DNA of 55,859 nucleotides from Gluconacetobacter asukensis (GCF_014174375.1 NZ_JABEQE010000022.1:1-55859), one strand, 5' to 3'. Positions 17,652 through 27,833 are shown, counted from the first letter of the stretch. Notes: generated from the sequence alone by a model not told the origin. Program-made: numbers and translations.

Positions 17652-18286
17652 TGACCGAGACGCTCCCCGGCTATGTCCTGCAATTGCTGGGGGCCATCGC
17701 CGTGCTGGCCTACGGCATCGGCAGCATCCCCTTCGGCCTGTTGCTGACGCAGCTTGGCGGCGCGGGCGATATCCGCGCCATCGGATCGGGCAATATCGGC
17801 GCGACCAACGTGCTGCGCACCGGCCGGCGCGGGCTGGCGGCAGCGACGCTGCTGCTGGATGGCGGCAAGGGTGCGTTCGCGGTGCTGTGCGGCTTCATCC
17901 TGTCGCCGTTCCATACCGCACCGGCGATGGCGGTCGCGGCCCTGTTCGCCGTCATCGGCCATTGCTTCCCCATCTGGCTGAAATTCAAGGGCGGCAAGGG
18001 CGTGGCCACCGGGCTGGGGGCGGCGCTGGCGCTGTCGCCGCTGACCGGCCTCGCCTGCTGCGCCCTCTGGCTGGGGGTGGCAAAGCTGACGAAGATCTCG
18101 TCGGCCGGGGCGCTGGCCGCGTTCGTGGCCATGCCGGTGCTGCTCGCCGTGCTGAACGGCGACCCGCGCGGCCCGATCCCGGTGGCGGGGCTGCTGATCG
18201 CGCTGCTGGTCATCGCCCGGCACCACGGCAATATCCGCCGCCTGCTCACCGGAACCGAACCGCGAATCGGGCGGAAGACTCCGTGA
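17648..18286 (+). CDS. plsY: acyl-phosphate glycerol-3-phosphate acyltransferase
   Basis: Inner-membrane enzyme that puts the first acyl chain on glycerol 3-phosphate using acyl phosphate. 212 residues with about five membrane segments. The three conserved cytoplasmic motifs are clear: GSIPFGLLL, GSGNIGATNVLRTG and KGGKGVATGLG. ATG 17648 overlaps the previous stop; ATG 17651 is adjacent. The plsY-dprA order is common in alphaproteobacteria. Confidence 0.94.
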   Translation: MMTETLPGYVLQLLGAIAVLAYGIGSIPFGLLLTQLGGAGDIRAIGSGNIGATNVLRTGRRGLAAATLLLDGGKGAFAVLCGFILSPFHTAPAMAVAALFAVIGHCFPIWLKFKGGKGVATGLGAALALSPLTGLACCALWLGVAKLTKISSAGALAAFVAMPVLLAVLNGDPRGPIPVAGLLIALLVIARHHGNIRRLLTGTEPRIGRKTP

Positions 18287-19458
18287 CACCGCCCGGGCCG
18301 CTGGCCGCGCGCCTCCGCCTGGCGCGCAGCGAAGGCGTCGGCCCGGTCGGCTATCGCAAGCTGCTGCTCGATTACGGCGACGCTGAAAGCGCGCTGTCCG
18401 CCCTGCCCGCACGGGCCAAGGCCGCCGGCAGGGCGCGGACGCTACGCATCCCGCCCGAGGACGAGATCGCCGCGGAAATCGCGGGCACGGCAGCGCTGGG
18501 CGGCCGGATATTGATGCTGGGCGACCCTGACTATCCGCCGCTTCTGGCCGCCATCCACGATGCGCCGCCGGCACTCTCGGTCCTGGGCGACCCGGCCCGG
18601 CTGAACGGGTGCTGTATTGCGATCGTCGGGGCGCGCAATGCCTCCTCCAACGGTGCACGCATGGCCGAAAGCCTGGCCGCCACCCTGGCGGTGCAGGGCG
18701 TTACCGTGGTCTCGGGCATGGCGCGTGGCATCGATGCCGCCGCCCATGTCGGCGCGCTACGCGCCGGCACGACCATCGCCGCCGTCGCGGGCGGCCTGGA
18801 TCGCCCCTATCCGGCAGAACACGCACAATTGCAGGACAGGATTGCGCAATACGGGGCGGTGATCACCGAAACCCCGCTGGGTGTCGCGCCGCAGAGCCGG
18901 CATTTCCCCCGCCGCAACCGCCTGATCGCCGGCCTGTCGCTGGGCTGCGTGGTCGTCGAGGCCGCATTGCGCTCGGGCAGCCTGATCACCGCCGACCTGG
19001 CGGCAGGCTATGGCCGCACGGTCTTCGCCGTGCCCGGATCGCCGCTCGACCCGCGCAGCCGGGGCGCAAATTCCCTGCTGCGGCGCGGCGCGATCCTGAC
19101 CGAGAGCGAGAACGACATCCTGGCCGAACTGCCCGACGCAGCGGCCGGGGACCTCTTTTCCACCAGCACCGGCACGCGTCCCGGCGGCCTGGCGCAAAGC
19201 ACCGCCTCCTGGCCGGAACCGCCGGTCCAGGCCGGTCCCGTGCCCCCCTCCGACCCCGGCGGGAGTGTGTCCGATATCCGTCAGGCGATCCTGACTCTGC
19301 TGTCATTCACGCCAACGCCGGTTGACGATCTTGTACGGCGCTGCCAGTTCTCGACATCGGCGATCCTGACCGTACTGTCGGAACTGGAACTGGCAGGCGA
19401 CATTGAAACCCTTCCCGGCGGGAGTGTCGTCCTTCCATCCCAATCCGACGGAGGCTGA
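18283..19458 (+). CDS. dprA: DNA-processing protein DprA
   Basis: Loads RecA on incoming single-stranded DNA during natural transformation. 391 residues from a GTG that overlaps the plsY stop. An N-terminal SAM-like part is followed by the Rossmann-like core (IAIVGARNASSNG, VVSGMARGIDAAAH, GGLDRPYPAEH, FPRRNRLIAGLS, EAALRSGSLITA). The C-terminal winged helix (about 330-391, DIRQAILTLLSFTP) is joined by a Pro-rich linker. Together with comEC it suggests that competence functions are encoded here. Confidence 0.95.
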   Translation: MTPPGPLAARLRLARSEGVGPVGYRKLLLDYGDAESALSALPARAKAAGRARTLRIPPEDEIAAEIAGTAALGGRILMLGDPDYPPLLAAIHDAPPALSVLGDPARLNGCCIAIVGARNASSNGARMAESLAATLAVQGVTVVSGMARGIDAAAHVGALRAGTTIAAVAGGLDRPYPAEHAQLQDRIAQYGAVITETPLGVAPQSRHFPRRNRLIAGLSLGCVVVEAALRSGSLITADLAAGYGRTVFAVPGSPLDPRSRGANSLLRRGAILTESENDILAELPDAAAGDLFSTSTGTRPGGLAQSTASWPEPPVQAGPVPPSDPGGSVSDIRQAILTLLSFTPTPVDDLVRRCQFSTSAILTVLSELELAGDIETLPGGSVVLPSQSDGG

Positions 19459-19494
19459 CGGACGCCGGAACGAGACGCGTGATCCGGAGACAGA

Positions 19495-22215
19495 ATGACT
19501 GACGTGGTCGTGGTCGAATCGCCTGCCAAGGCGAAGACGATCAACAAGTATCTGGGAGACGGCTTTACCGTTCTGGCGTCGTTCGGCCATGTCCGCGACC
19601 TGCCGCCCAAGGATGGCAGTGTCCGCCCGGACGAGAATTTCGCCATGGACTGGGAAGCCGACGAGCGCGGCAACCGGCAGATCGCCGCCATCGCCAAGGC
19701 GCTGCGCGGGGCCAAGAACCTGTACCTGGCCACTGACCCGGATCGCGAGGGCGAGGCGATTTCCTGGCATGTCCGCGCCATGCTGGAGGAGCGGAAGCTG
19801 CTGAAGGGCGTGGACGTCCAGCGCGTCACCTTCAACGAGATCACCAAATCCGCCATCCGCACCGCGATGGCCCATCCGCGCGACCTCGACCAGCCGCTGA
19901 TCGAGGCCTATCTGGCCCGCCGCGCGCTGGACTATCTGGTGGGCTTCACCCTGTCGCCGGTCCTGTGGCGCAAGCTGCCGGGGTCGCGCAGCGCCGGGCG
20001 CGTGCAATCGGTCTCCCTGCGCCTGATCTGCGAGCGCGAAGCCGAGATCGAGAGCTTCAAGAGCCGCGAATACTGGACGGTCGCCGCCCAGTTCACCACC
20101 CCCGAAGGCGCGCCCTTCACCGCGCGCCTGACGCATCTGGGCGGCCACAAGCTGGACCAGTTCGACCTGCATGACGAAGCCGGGGCCATGGCGGCCAAGG
20201 CGACGGTCGAGGGCGGCAAGTTCGCGGTCCGCTCGGTCGAGCGGCGCAAGGTCCGCCGCAACCCGCCGCCGCCCTTCACCACCTCCACCATGCAGCAGGA
20301 AGCCTCGCGCAAGCTGGGCATGGGCGCCCAGGCGGCGATGCGCGTCGCGCAGCAACTGTACGAAGGCATCGATCTGGGCGGCGAGACGGTCGGCCTGATC
20401 ACTTATATGCGAACCGACGGCGTGCAGATGGCCGGCGAGGCCATCACCGCCATCCGCGAGCATATCGGCAGCAGCTTCGGCGCCCCCTATGTGCCGGAAA
20501 AGGCCCGGATCTATTCCACCCGCGCCAAGAACGCGCAGGAAGCGCATGAGGCGATCCGCCCCACCGATGTCGCCCGCACGCCCGCCGAAGTCGCCCGCTA
20601 TCTGAGCGACGAGCAGCGGCGGCTGTACGAACTGGTCTGGAAGCGCTCGGTCGCCAGCCAGATGCAGTCGGCGGAACTGGACCAGGTGATCGTGGAGATC
20701 GCGGATGCCGCCGGTGCTGCGACCCTGCGCGCCAACGGCTCGATGATCGCCTTCGACGGCTTCCTGAAACTCTACAGCGAAGGCCGCGACGACGCCGCGA
20801 CGAAGGACGAGCAGGACGACGAAAGCCGCATGCTGCCGCCGATGCGCGAGCGCGACCCGCTGAAGACCGGCACTGTCGAAGCCGACCAGCATTTCACCCA
20901 GCCGCCGCCGCGCTATTCGGAAGCGTCGCTGGTCAAGAAGATGGAAGAGATCGGCATCGGCCGGCCCTCCACCTATGCCTCGATCCTGTCGGTGCTGCGC
21001 GACCGCAATTACGTGCGGCTCGAGGCGCGGCGCTTCGTGCCCGAGGACCGGGGCCGGCTGGTGACGGCGTTCCTGACCTCGTTCTTCGAACGCTATGTCG
21101 ATACCGGCTTCACGGCCGGGCTGGAGGAACAGCTCGACGACATCTCGGGCGGGCGTGCCGACTGGCGCGACGTGATGTCGGCCTTCTGGCGCGATTTCTC
21201 CCACGCGGTCGACCAGACGAAGGAGCTGAAGATCTCCGACGTCATCAACGCGCTGGACGCCGACCTGGCCCCCCATTTCTTCCCCTCCCGCCCCGATGGC
21301 ACCGACCCGCGCGTCTGCACCGCCTGCGGCACCGGCCGGCTGGGGCTGAAACTGGGACGCTACGGAGCCTTCATCGGCTGCTCGAACTATCCGACCTGCC
21401 AGTTCACCCGCCGCCTGGTGGTGGATTCGAAGGAGGAAGGCGAGGCCGACACGCTGAAGGACGGCATGCGGGTGCTGGGCCAGGCCCCGAGCGGCGAGGA
21501 CGTGACCGTCAAACGCGGCCCGTGGGGGCTGTACGTCCAGCAGGGCGAACCCAACCCCGAGGACAAGAAGGCCAAGCCGAAGCGCGCCACCATTCCGCGC
21601 GGCATCGAAGGCGACAAGATCACGCTGGAACAGGCGCTGGGCCTGCTCTCGCTGCCGCGCATCGTCGGCACCCACCCCGAGACCGGCGAGCCGATCGAGG
21701 CCGGGCTGGGCCGGTTCGGGCCGTATGTGAAGATGGGCGCCATCTACGGGTCGCTGGACAAGGATGACGACATCCTGACCGTGGGCCTCAACCGCGCGGT
21801 CGACGTGCTGGCGCGCAAGCTGGCCTCGGTCCGCACCATTGCGCCGCATCCCAAGGATGGCGAGCCGGTGATGGTGCGCAAGGGCCGGTTCGGGCCTTAC
21901 ATCCAGCACGGCCAGATGGTGGTGAACGTGCCCCGCGGCGAGGCGATGGAAGACGTGACGCTGGACCAGGCGGTGGCGCTGTTGGCCGAAAAGGGCAAGC
22001 CGCTGAAGCCCAAGGGCAAGGCCGCCGCCAAGAAGACCACCGCCAAGGCCACCACCCGCAAGACGGCGGCAAAAACCGCGAAGACGGAGGCCACCGCCGA
22101 CGGGGCGGATGCCCCGGCCCCCAAGACCACCCGTGCCAAAAAGGCGGCCCCGGCCAAAGCCGCCGCCGAAGGCACGGCGAAGCGAAGCCGGCGCACGACC
22201 GCCAAGGTCGAGTGA
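19495..22215 (+). CDS. topA: DNA topoisomerase I
   Basis: Type IA topoisomerase relaxing negative supercoils. 906 residues. Toprim domain at the N-terminus (VVVVESPAKAKTINKYLG, ATDPDREGEAISWH), catalytic Tyr about 304 in LITYMRTDG, and GRPSTYASIL. One zinc finger (CTACGTG...CSNYPTC, about 604-644) is followed by C-terminal repeats. The last 70 residues are a Lys/Ala/Thr tail (KKTTAKATTRKTAAKTAK), common in alphaproteobacterial TopA. The stop overlaps the rnr start region. Confidence 0.96.
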   Translation: MTDVVVVESPAKAKTINKYLGDGFTVLASFGHVRDLPPKDGSVRPDENFAMDWEADERGNRQIAAIAKALRGAKNLYLATDPDREGEAISWHVRAMLEERKLLKGVDVQRVTFNEITKSAIRTAMAHPRDLDQPLIEAYLARRALDYLVGFTLSPVLWRKLPGSRSAGRVQSVSLRLICEREAEIESFKSREYWTVAAQFTTPEGAPFTARLTHLGGHKLDQFDLHDEAGAMAAKATVEGGKFAVRSVERRKVRRNPPPPFTTSTMQQEASRKLGMGAQAAMRVAQQLYEGIDLGGETVGLITYMRTDGVQMAGEAITAIREHIGSSFGAPYVPEKARIYSTRAKNAQEAHEAIRPTDVARTPAEVARYLSDEQRRLYELVWKRSVASQMQSAELDQVIVEIADAAGAATLRANGSMIAFDGFLKLYSEGRDDAATKDEQDDESRMLPPMRERDPLKTGTVEADQHFTQPPPRYSEASLVKKMEEIGIGRPSTYASILSVLRDRNYVRLEARRFVPEDRGRLVTAFLTSFFERYVDTGFTAGLEEQLDDISGGRADWRDVMSAFWRDFSHAVDQTKELKISDVINALDADLAPHFFPSRPDGTDPRVCTACGTGRLGLKLGRYGAFIGCSNYPTCQFTRRLVVDSKEEGEADTLKDGMRVLGQAPSGEDVTVKRGPWGLYVQQGEPNPEDKKAKPKRATIPRGIEGDKITLEQALGLLSLPRIVGTHPETGEPIEAGLGRFGPYVKMGAIYGSLDKDDDILTVGLNRAVDVLARKLASVRTIAPHPKDGEPVMVRKGRFGPYIQHGQMVVNVPRGEAMEDVTLDQAVALLAEKGKPLKPKGKAAAKKTTAKATTRKTAAKTAKTEATADGADAPAPKTTRAKKAAPAKAAAEGTAKRSRRTTAKVE

Positions 22216-24485
22216 CGATGGAGGGGAGGAAGCCTTCCGACCCTCAGCCGCCGCCCGATACGCTGCCCGATCTCTCCAGCCCCTCCCGGGCCGGGGGGCT
22301 TCCGGATCGCGAAACCCTGCGCCGGTTCGTGACCGAGGCCACCGGCCGCGTCGGGAAGCGCGAGATCGCGCGCGCCTTCGGCCTGGGTCCGGAACACAAG
22401 GCGGCGCTGCGCGACATGCTGCGCGAGCTGGCGCTGGACGGCGCGCTGGTTCCGGCCGGCGCGCGCCGCTTCCGCGCGTCCGCCGCCATGCCCGAGGCGA
22501 CGGTGGTGCAGGTCACCGGCACCGACCCGGACGGCGACCCGATCGCCCGCCCCGTGATGTGGGAGGGCGACGGGCCGGCACCGGTCATCTTCATGCATCC
22601 CGAGCAGAAGGGCCGCCCGGCCCTGGCGCCGGGCGAACGGGTGGTGGCGCGCCTCAAGCGCGTCGGGCCGGGCCGTTACGAGGGCCGCACCCTGCGCCGG
22701 CTGACCGACGCGCCGGGGCGCGTCGTCGGCCTGTTCCGCGCCACCCCGGCCGATCCGGCCGCCGCGCCGCGCCGGGTGCAGGAAGCCGGGCGCATCGTGC
22801 CCGCCGACCGCCGGTCCAAGGCCGAATGGATCGTCCCGGCGGGCGAGACGATGGGCGCCGAGCATGATGAGATCGTGGTCGCCGAGCCGCTGCCGATGGC
22901 CGGGCACGGGCTGAAACCGGTGCGGATCGTCGAACGGCTGGGCCCGATGGGCGACGCCCGCTCGGTCAGCCTGCTGGCGATCCACACCCACGCCATCCCC
23001 CACCAGTTCCCGGCCGATGCGCTGGCCGAGGCCGAGCGCGCGCGCGGCGTGTCCGCCGAGGGTCGCGAGGATCTGCGGGACGTGCCGCTGATCACGATCG
23101 ACGGCGCCGACGCCCGCGATTTCGACGATGCCGTCTATGCCGAGCCCTGGTCCGGGCCGGAGGGCACCGGCTTCCGCCTGATCGTGGCCATCGCCGACGT
23201 GGCGCATTACGTGCGCCCCGGCTCGACGCTGGACAGCGAGGCAAGGCGGCGCGGCAATTCGGTCTATTTTCCCGACCGGGTGGTGCCGATGCTGCCCGAG
23301 GCGCTGTCGAACGGCTGGTGCTCGCTGCGCCCCGGCGAGGATCGGGGCTGCCTGTTCGTCGAAATCCATATCGATGCGGAGGGCCGGAAACTGCGCCACC
23401 GCTTCGGCCGGGGCATCATGCGCAGCGCCGCGCGCCTGACCTATGACGAGGTGCAGGCGATTGCGGATGGCCAGCAGGACAGCCCGCTGCCCGAGGGCAT
23501 GATGGCCACGCTGTTCGATGCCTGGCGTGCCCTGTCGACGGCGCGGGCACAACGTGGCACGCTGGAACTCGACGTGCCGGAACGGGTGGTGCGACTCGAC
23601 GAGACCGGGCGGATCACCGCCATCGAGCCCCGCATCCGCCACGACAGCCATCGCCTGATCGAGGATTTCATGGTGCTGGCCAACGTCGCCGCCGCCGAGG
23701 AACTGGAACGCCGCCGTCGGCCGTGCCTGTACCGCATCCACGCCCCGCCCTCGCCGGAACGGGCGGAGGCGATGCGTGACAATCTGTCCGCCATGGGCTT
23801 CGCCGTACCGCCGGTCGGCGCGCTGCATGCGCGCGACCTGGCCGGGGTGCTGGCCCGCGCCGCCGAGGGCGATGCGCCCACGCTGGTCAGCGAGACCATC
23901 CTGCGCGCGCAGAGCCAGGCCGAATACAGTCCCGACAATATCGGTCATTTCGGTCTGGCGCTGTCGTCCTACGCCCATTTCACCAGCCCCATCCGGCGCT
24001 ATGCCGACCTGATGGTGCATCGGGCGCTGATCGGCATGGGCACGCACCCGCCCGATGCCATGCCCGCCGCCGACGCGGCGAAGCTGGAGGAGATCGGTGC
24101 GCAGGTCAGCACCGCCGAACGACGCGCCATCCTGGCCGAGCGCGAGACGACCGAACGCTATGTCGCCGCCTGGCTGGCCGATCAGGTTGGTACGGAATTT
24201 ACCGGCCATGTGTCGGGCGTGACCCGGTTCGGCGTGTTCGTGACATTGACGCAGACCGGGGCCAGCGGTCTGGTGCCGGTATCGACCCTGCCCGACGATG
24301 TCTGGACCCATGACGACAAGACCCACACCCTGCGCGGCCGCGACAGCGGACTGGTCCTGCGCCTGGGCCAGCCGGTCACCGTGCGCCTGGCCGAGGCGAC
24401 GCCCGTGACGGGCGGCCTGCTCTTCACCCTGACGGACCCGCCGCCCGTGCCCGCGCGCCGCGCCCGCGGCCAGCGCCCGCGCTGA
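22212..24485 (+). CDS. rnr: ribonuclease R
   Basis: Processive 3'-5' exoribonuclease for structured RNA. 757 residues from GTG 22212; ATG 22218 is almost equivalent. N-terminal helix-turn-helix (GKREIARAFGL), cold-shock domains, then the RNB catalytic domain with the Mg-binding aspartates in IDGADARDFDDAV (about 295-306), HFTSPIRRYADLMVHR, and a C-terminal S1 domain (about 655-735, GHVSGVTRFGVFVTL). Overlaps topA by 4 bp upstream and the S41 gene by one base downstream. Confidence 0.95.
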   Translation: MTMEGRKPSDPQPPPDTLPDLSSPSRAGGLPDRETLRRFVTEATGRVGKREIARAFGLGPEHKAALRDMLRELALDGALVPAGARRFRASAAMPEATVVQVTGTDPDGDPIARPVMWEGDGPAPVIFMHPEQKGRPALAPGERVVARLKRVGPGRYEGRTLRRLTDAPGRVVGLFRATPADPAAAPRRVQEAGRIVPADRRSKAEWIVPAGETMGAEHDEIVVAEPLPMAGHGLKPVRIVERLGPMGDARSVSLLAIHTHAIPHQFPADALAEAERARGVSAEGREDLRDVPLITIDGADARDFDDAVYAEPWSGPEGTGFRLIVAIADVAHYVRPGSTLDSEARRRGNSVYFPDRVVPMLPEALSNGWCSLRPGEDRGCLFVEIHIDAEGRKLRHRFGRGIMRSAARLTYDEVQAIADGQQDSPLPEGMMATLFDAWRALSTARAQRGTLELDVPERVVRLDETGRITAIEPRIRHDSHRLIEDFMVLANVAAAEELERRRRPCLYRIHAPPSPERAEAMRDNLSAMGFAVPPVGALHARDLAGVLARAAEGDAPTLVSETILRAQSQAEYSPDNIGHFGLALSSYAHFTSPIRRYADLMVHRALIGMGTHPPDAMPAADAAKLEEIGAQVSTAERRAILAERETTERYVAAWLADQVGTEFTGHVSGVTRFGVFVTLTQTGASGLVPVSTLPDDVWTHDDKTHTLRGRDSGLVLRLGQPVTVRLAEATPVTGGLLFTLTDPPPVPARRARGQRPR

Positions 24486-26086
24486 TGCGCCCCCGGGCCG
24501 CCTCGTCGGGGTGGATCGGCCGGCGGCGGCCCCTGCGGCTGCCGGCGCGGTCGGTCGCGATCATGCTGGTCGTCATCTACCTGATGACGCCCAGGCTGGC
24601 GGCCGCCGACGCGGCCCGCCCGGCGCTGGACACCAGCATGACGCAGGCCGTCCTCAACGCGGCCCTGACCTTCCTGCTGCCCCGCACGCTGGAGAGCCAT
24701 ACCTCGCGCGATTTCTGCCTGTGGGGCCTGAACGGGCTGAGCGCGATCGACCCCGCCCTGACCGTGACGGACCGGGACGGCACCGTGCAGCTGGCCTTCG
24801 GGCAGGACGTGCTGCTGCGCGTGCCCGACCCCGCCGAAACTGACCAGGCCGGCTGGACCGACCTGGCGGTGCGGCTGATGCAGGCGGCATGGGGCCGGTC
24901 GTCCGCCGTGCGCGACGCGGGCGGCGGCGGATTGCTGCAGGGGTTCTTCGACGAACTGTTCAACCATATGGACCCGTATTCGCGCTACGTCGCGCCCGCC
25001 CCGGCGACGACCGACCGCGACACCCGCACCGGCGGCGAGGCCGGAACGGGCCTGACCCTGGGGCGGGATGCGCGCTCGATCCTGATCACGGCGGTCAACG
25101 CCAACGGGCCGGCCTGGCCGGCGGGCCTGGTGGTCGGGCAGCGGCTCTACGCGGTCGACGGCCGCTCCACCCGCGACCAGACTCCCCAGACCGTCACGCA
25201 ATGGTTGCTGGGCGATCCCGGCAGCAAGGTGACTTTGCTGGTGGGGGACGAGCGCGCGCGCCGCACGATCACACTGCACCGGGCCTCGGTCCCGCCCGAG
25301 ACGGTCTTTGCCTATGCCGACGGGCATGTGGTGGTCATCCGCATCACCGCCTTTTCCGCCGATACCGCGCAGGAAATGAGCCAGTATCTGGACCAGGCGG
25401 GCGACGACCCGCATCTGCGCGGGCTGGTGATGGATCTGCGCGGCAACCGTGGCGGCGTGCTGCAGCAGGCCGTGACGGCCAGCGCCCTGGTGCTGGATCG
25501 CGGCGTGGCGGTGGTCACGCATGGGCGCGACGCCCAGGCCAACCATGTCTGGGCCGTGCAGGGCGGCGACATGACCGGCGGCGTGCCCATCGTCGTGCTG
25601 GTCGACGGGCGTACCGCCAGCGCCGCCGAGATCCTGGCCGCCGCCCTGGCCGACCACAAGCGCGCCGTCGTGGTCGGCAGCGCCACGCTGGGCAAGGGGC
25701 TGGTGCAGACGATCGGCCAGATGCCCGACGGCGGCGAATTGTTCGTGACCTGGAGCCGCGTCCTGGCGCCGCTGGGCTGGCCGCTGCAAGGGCTGGGCGT
25801 GATGCCGCAGGTCTGCACCAGCCGGGGCGAGGCCGACCTGGAACGGCAGCTCCAGGACCTCGCGGCCGGCCAGGTGGACATGCGCGACACCGTGCAGGCA
25901 ACGCGCGCCGTCCGCTTCCCCGTCGCCGTGTCGCACATCCTGGACCTGCGCAAGGCCTGCCCCGCCGCGATCGGCACCGATTCCGACCTGGACGCCGCCC
26001 GGTCGCTGCTCGACAATCCGGCGGAATATCGCGCCGCCCTGTCCGCCATCCCCGAGGAGGGCACCTATGCACCCCAAGCGGAGTAA
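24485..26086 (+). CDS. S41-family (C-terminal processing) peptidase with PDZ domain
   Basis: 533 residues. A single hydrophobic N-terminal segment (SVAIMLVVIYLMTPRLAAADA) indicates export or membrane anchoring. A PDZ-like domain is at about 185-265 (TGLTLGRDARSILITAVNANGPA). The protease domain follows: LVMDLRGNRGGVLQQAV, the nucleophile Ser379 in DGRTASAAEI and the general base Lys404 in ATLGKGLVQT. Family members cut periplasmic or secreted proteins at their C-termini. The ATG overlaps the rnr stop by one base, so it is likely expressed with rnr, while its job is periplasmic. Confidence 0.87.
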   Translation: MRPRAASSGWIGRRRPLRLPARSVAIMLVVIYLMTPRLAAADAARPALDTSMTQAVLNAALTFLLPRTLESHTSRDFCLWGLNGLSAIDPALTVTDRDGTVQLAFGQDVLLRVPDPAETDQAGWTDLAVRLMQAAWGRSSAVRDAGGGGLLQGFFDELFNHMDPYSRYVAPAPATTDRDTRTGGEAGTGLTLGRDARSILITAVNANGPAWPAGLVVGQRLYAVDGRSTRDQTPQTVTQWLLGDPGSKVTLLVGDERARRTITLHRASVPPETVFAYADGHVVVIRITAFSADTAQEMSQYLDQAGDDPHLRGLVMDLRGNRGGVLQQAVTASALVLDRGVAVVTHGRDAQANHVWAVQGGDMTGGVPIVVLVDGRTASAAEILAAALADHKRAVVVGSATLGKGLVQTIGQMPDGGELFVTWSRVLAPLGWPLQGLGVMPQVCTSRGEADLERQLQDLAAGQVDMRDTVQATRAVRFPVAVSHILDLRKACPAAIGTDSDLDAARSLLDNPAEYRAALSAIPEEGTYAPQAE

Positions 26087-26122
26087 GGCCCTGCCCGGCA
26101 GCCCGATCCGGGAGGCCGGATC

Positions 26123-26461
26123 GTGACCGAAGCCCGCCTGCGCGCCGGCCTGTGGGTCTCCGCCGTGGTCCGGCACGCGAACCAGAGCGGCCATCCGGCG
26201 ATGGTCCTGCGGCGCGGCGACGCGGACGCGGGCGGCATCCTGGTCGTCCTGCTGGGGCGGGATGGCCGCCTGTCGGTCCTGGCGCAGACCCGCACGGCGG
26301 ATGGCAGCCCAGCCTGGCTTCGCGGCACCGGACCCGACCCGGTCGACCAGGCCGCCGCCGACGCCTATGTCGCCCGGCAGGTGGGGCGCGACCCGGACCT
26401 GTGGGTGCTGGAATTCGACGCCCCGGACCTCACCCCACCGTTCGAGGCAACCCTGCTCTGA
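26123..26461 (+). CDS. DUF1491-family protein
   Basis: 112 residues from GTG 26123, with GGAGG 7 nt upstream. The sequence matches what I know of DUF1491: an opening RLRAGLWVSAVVR, MVLRRGDADAGGILVVL, then DQAAADAYVARQVGRDPDLW and the ending LEFDAPDLTPPF. Members are small cytoplasmic alphaproteobacterial proteins without assigned function. It follows the S41 gene by 36 bp on the same strand. Confidence 0.82.
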   Translation: MTEARLRAGLWVSAVVRHANQSGHPAMVLRRGDADAGGILVVLLGRDGRLSVLAQTRTADGSPAWLRGTGPDPVDQAAADAYVARQVGRDPDLWVLEFDAPDLTPPFEATLL

Positions 26462-26669
26462 CCTCCTGTCGGGAACCTCGCGGGTGTGTCATGCGCTCCA
26501 CACCCGTCCCCTCACGACCGTCCGGCGCCGGTCAGGCCGCCGTGCATGCCACCCTATGGATTGCCATCGGCGCGTCTTTCGGCAAAGAAGACAGAAATAT
26601 AAAGGGCGACGCGCGTTCATCCGACCGGGCCGCACAGTCAGCATACCCGGCTAAGGGAGAAATCAGACC

Positions 26670-27812
26670 ATGACAGTGCGGCACGGATTGCTTGGAGGAA
26701 CGATTCTCGCGGCGGCGTTCGCCTTCGGTTCCACCCTCTCCGTCGCCCCGGCCTTCGCCCAGCCCGTCCAGGGCCTGTATGTCGCCGGCGAGGGCGGAGC
26801 CACCTTCAACCAGGACCAGCGGGTGCGCTCGTCGCCCAACTTCCCCGACGGGCGCGACAAATACCATACCGGCGCGGTCGGAATCGGCAGCGTCGGCTGG
26901 GGCCTGGGCAACGGCTTCCGCGTGGAGGTCGAGGGCAATTACCGCAATAACGGGCTGAAGAACTTCAACTCCGCCGCGCTGCCCTCCAGCCATGTAGGCG
27001 GACGGCAGCAGACCTACGGGGTCATGGCCAATGCCCTGTTCGACATGGATATCGGCAAGAGCTGGCTCTACCCCTATTTCGGCGCGGGCGTCGGCTATGC
27101 CTGGCAGTCGATGAACGCCTCCGTCATGGGCCCGGGCTTCAACCAGCAGATCGGTGGCACGTTCGGCAATTTCGCCTATCAGGGCATATTCGGCCTCGCC
27201 TTCCCCGTCCCGTGGGTCGTCGGCCTGTCGGCGACGGCGGAATACCGGTTCTGGACCATGCTCGGCCCGCAATCCCATGGCGCGAGTTCGATCGGCACCA
27301 TCGGCGGCTACAACGCCAGCCGCCCCTATGGCGCCGCGACGGGCAACCGCGACACCATGACCGACTTCAACCATTCGCTGATGCTCGGCCTGCGCTACGA
27401 GTTCAACCCGGCCCCGCCCCCGGCCCCGCCGTCGGTGGAGCCCGCGGCCCCGGCCCCCACGCAGACCCGGACCTACCTGGTGTTCTTCGACTGGGATAAA
27501 TCCGGCCTGTCGGACCGTGCGCGCGCCATCGTGGCAACAGCCGCCCAGGCCTCGACCCACACCCAGACCACGCGGATCGAGGTCAACGGCTATACCGACA
27601 ATTCCGCCGCCCATCCCGGCCCGCGCGGCGCACGCTACAACATGGCGCTGTCACTCCGCCGCGCCCAGGCCGTGCAGGCCGAACTGATCCGCGACGGCGT
27701 CCCCGGCACCGCAATCGACATCCACGGCTTCGGCGAAGACCACCCGCTGGTCCCCACCGGCCCCAACACCCGCGAACCCCAGAACCGCCGCGTCGAGATC
27801 ATCCTGAAATAA
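26670..27812 (+). CDS. OmpA-family outer membrane protein
   Basis: 380 residues. Signal peptide ends near APAFA-QP. Residues about 35-250 form an Opa/OmpA-type 8-strand barrel (GLYVAGEGGATF, YGVMANALFDMDIG, WLYPYFGAGVGYAW, MLGLRYEFNP). A Pro-rich hinge follows, then an OmpA peptidoglycan-binding domain at about 265-380 (FFDWDKSGLSDRA, EVNGYTDNS, RRAQAVQAELIRDG, NRRVEIIL). GGGAGA lies 8 nt before the ATG. The protein would tie the outer membrane to peptidoglycan. It has its own 200-bp upstream gap and a strong hairpin after it. Confidence 0.92.
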   Translation: MTVRHGLLGGTILAAAFAFGSTLSVAPAFAQPVQGLYVAGEGGATFNQDQRVRSSPNFPDGRDKYHTGAVGIGSVGWGLGNGFRVEVEGNYRNNGLKNFNSAALPSSHVGGRQQTYGVMANALFDMDIGKSWLYPYFGAGVGYAWQSMNASVMGPGFNQQIGGTFGNFAYQGIFGLAFPVPWVVGLSATAEYRFWTMLGPQSHGASSIGTIGGYNASRPYGAATGNRDTMTDFNHSLMLGLRYEFNPAPPPAPPSVEPAAPAPTQTRTYLVFFDWDKSGLSDRARAIVATAAQASTHTQTTRIEVNGYTDNSAAHPGPRGARYNMALSLRRAQAVQAELIRDGVPGTAIDIHGFGEDHPLVPTGPNTREPQNRRVEIILK

Positions 27813-27833
27813 GGCACCGGGAAAGGGTCAAGC

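Noticed and set aside
19303-21909. 868-codon antisense frame over topA
   Set aside because: Shadow of topA codon structure; no recognisable domain.
21897-24326. 809-codon antisense frame over rnr
   Set aside because: Shadow frame; RNase R motifs are on the plus strand.
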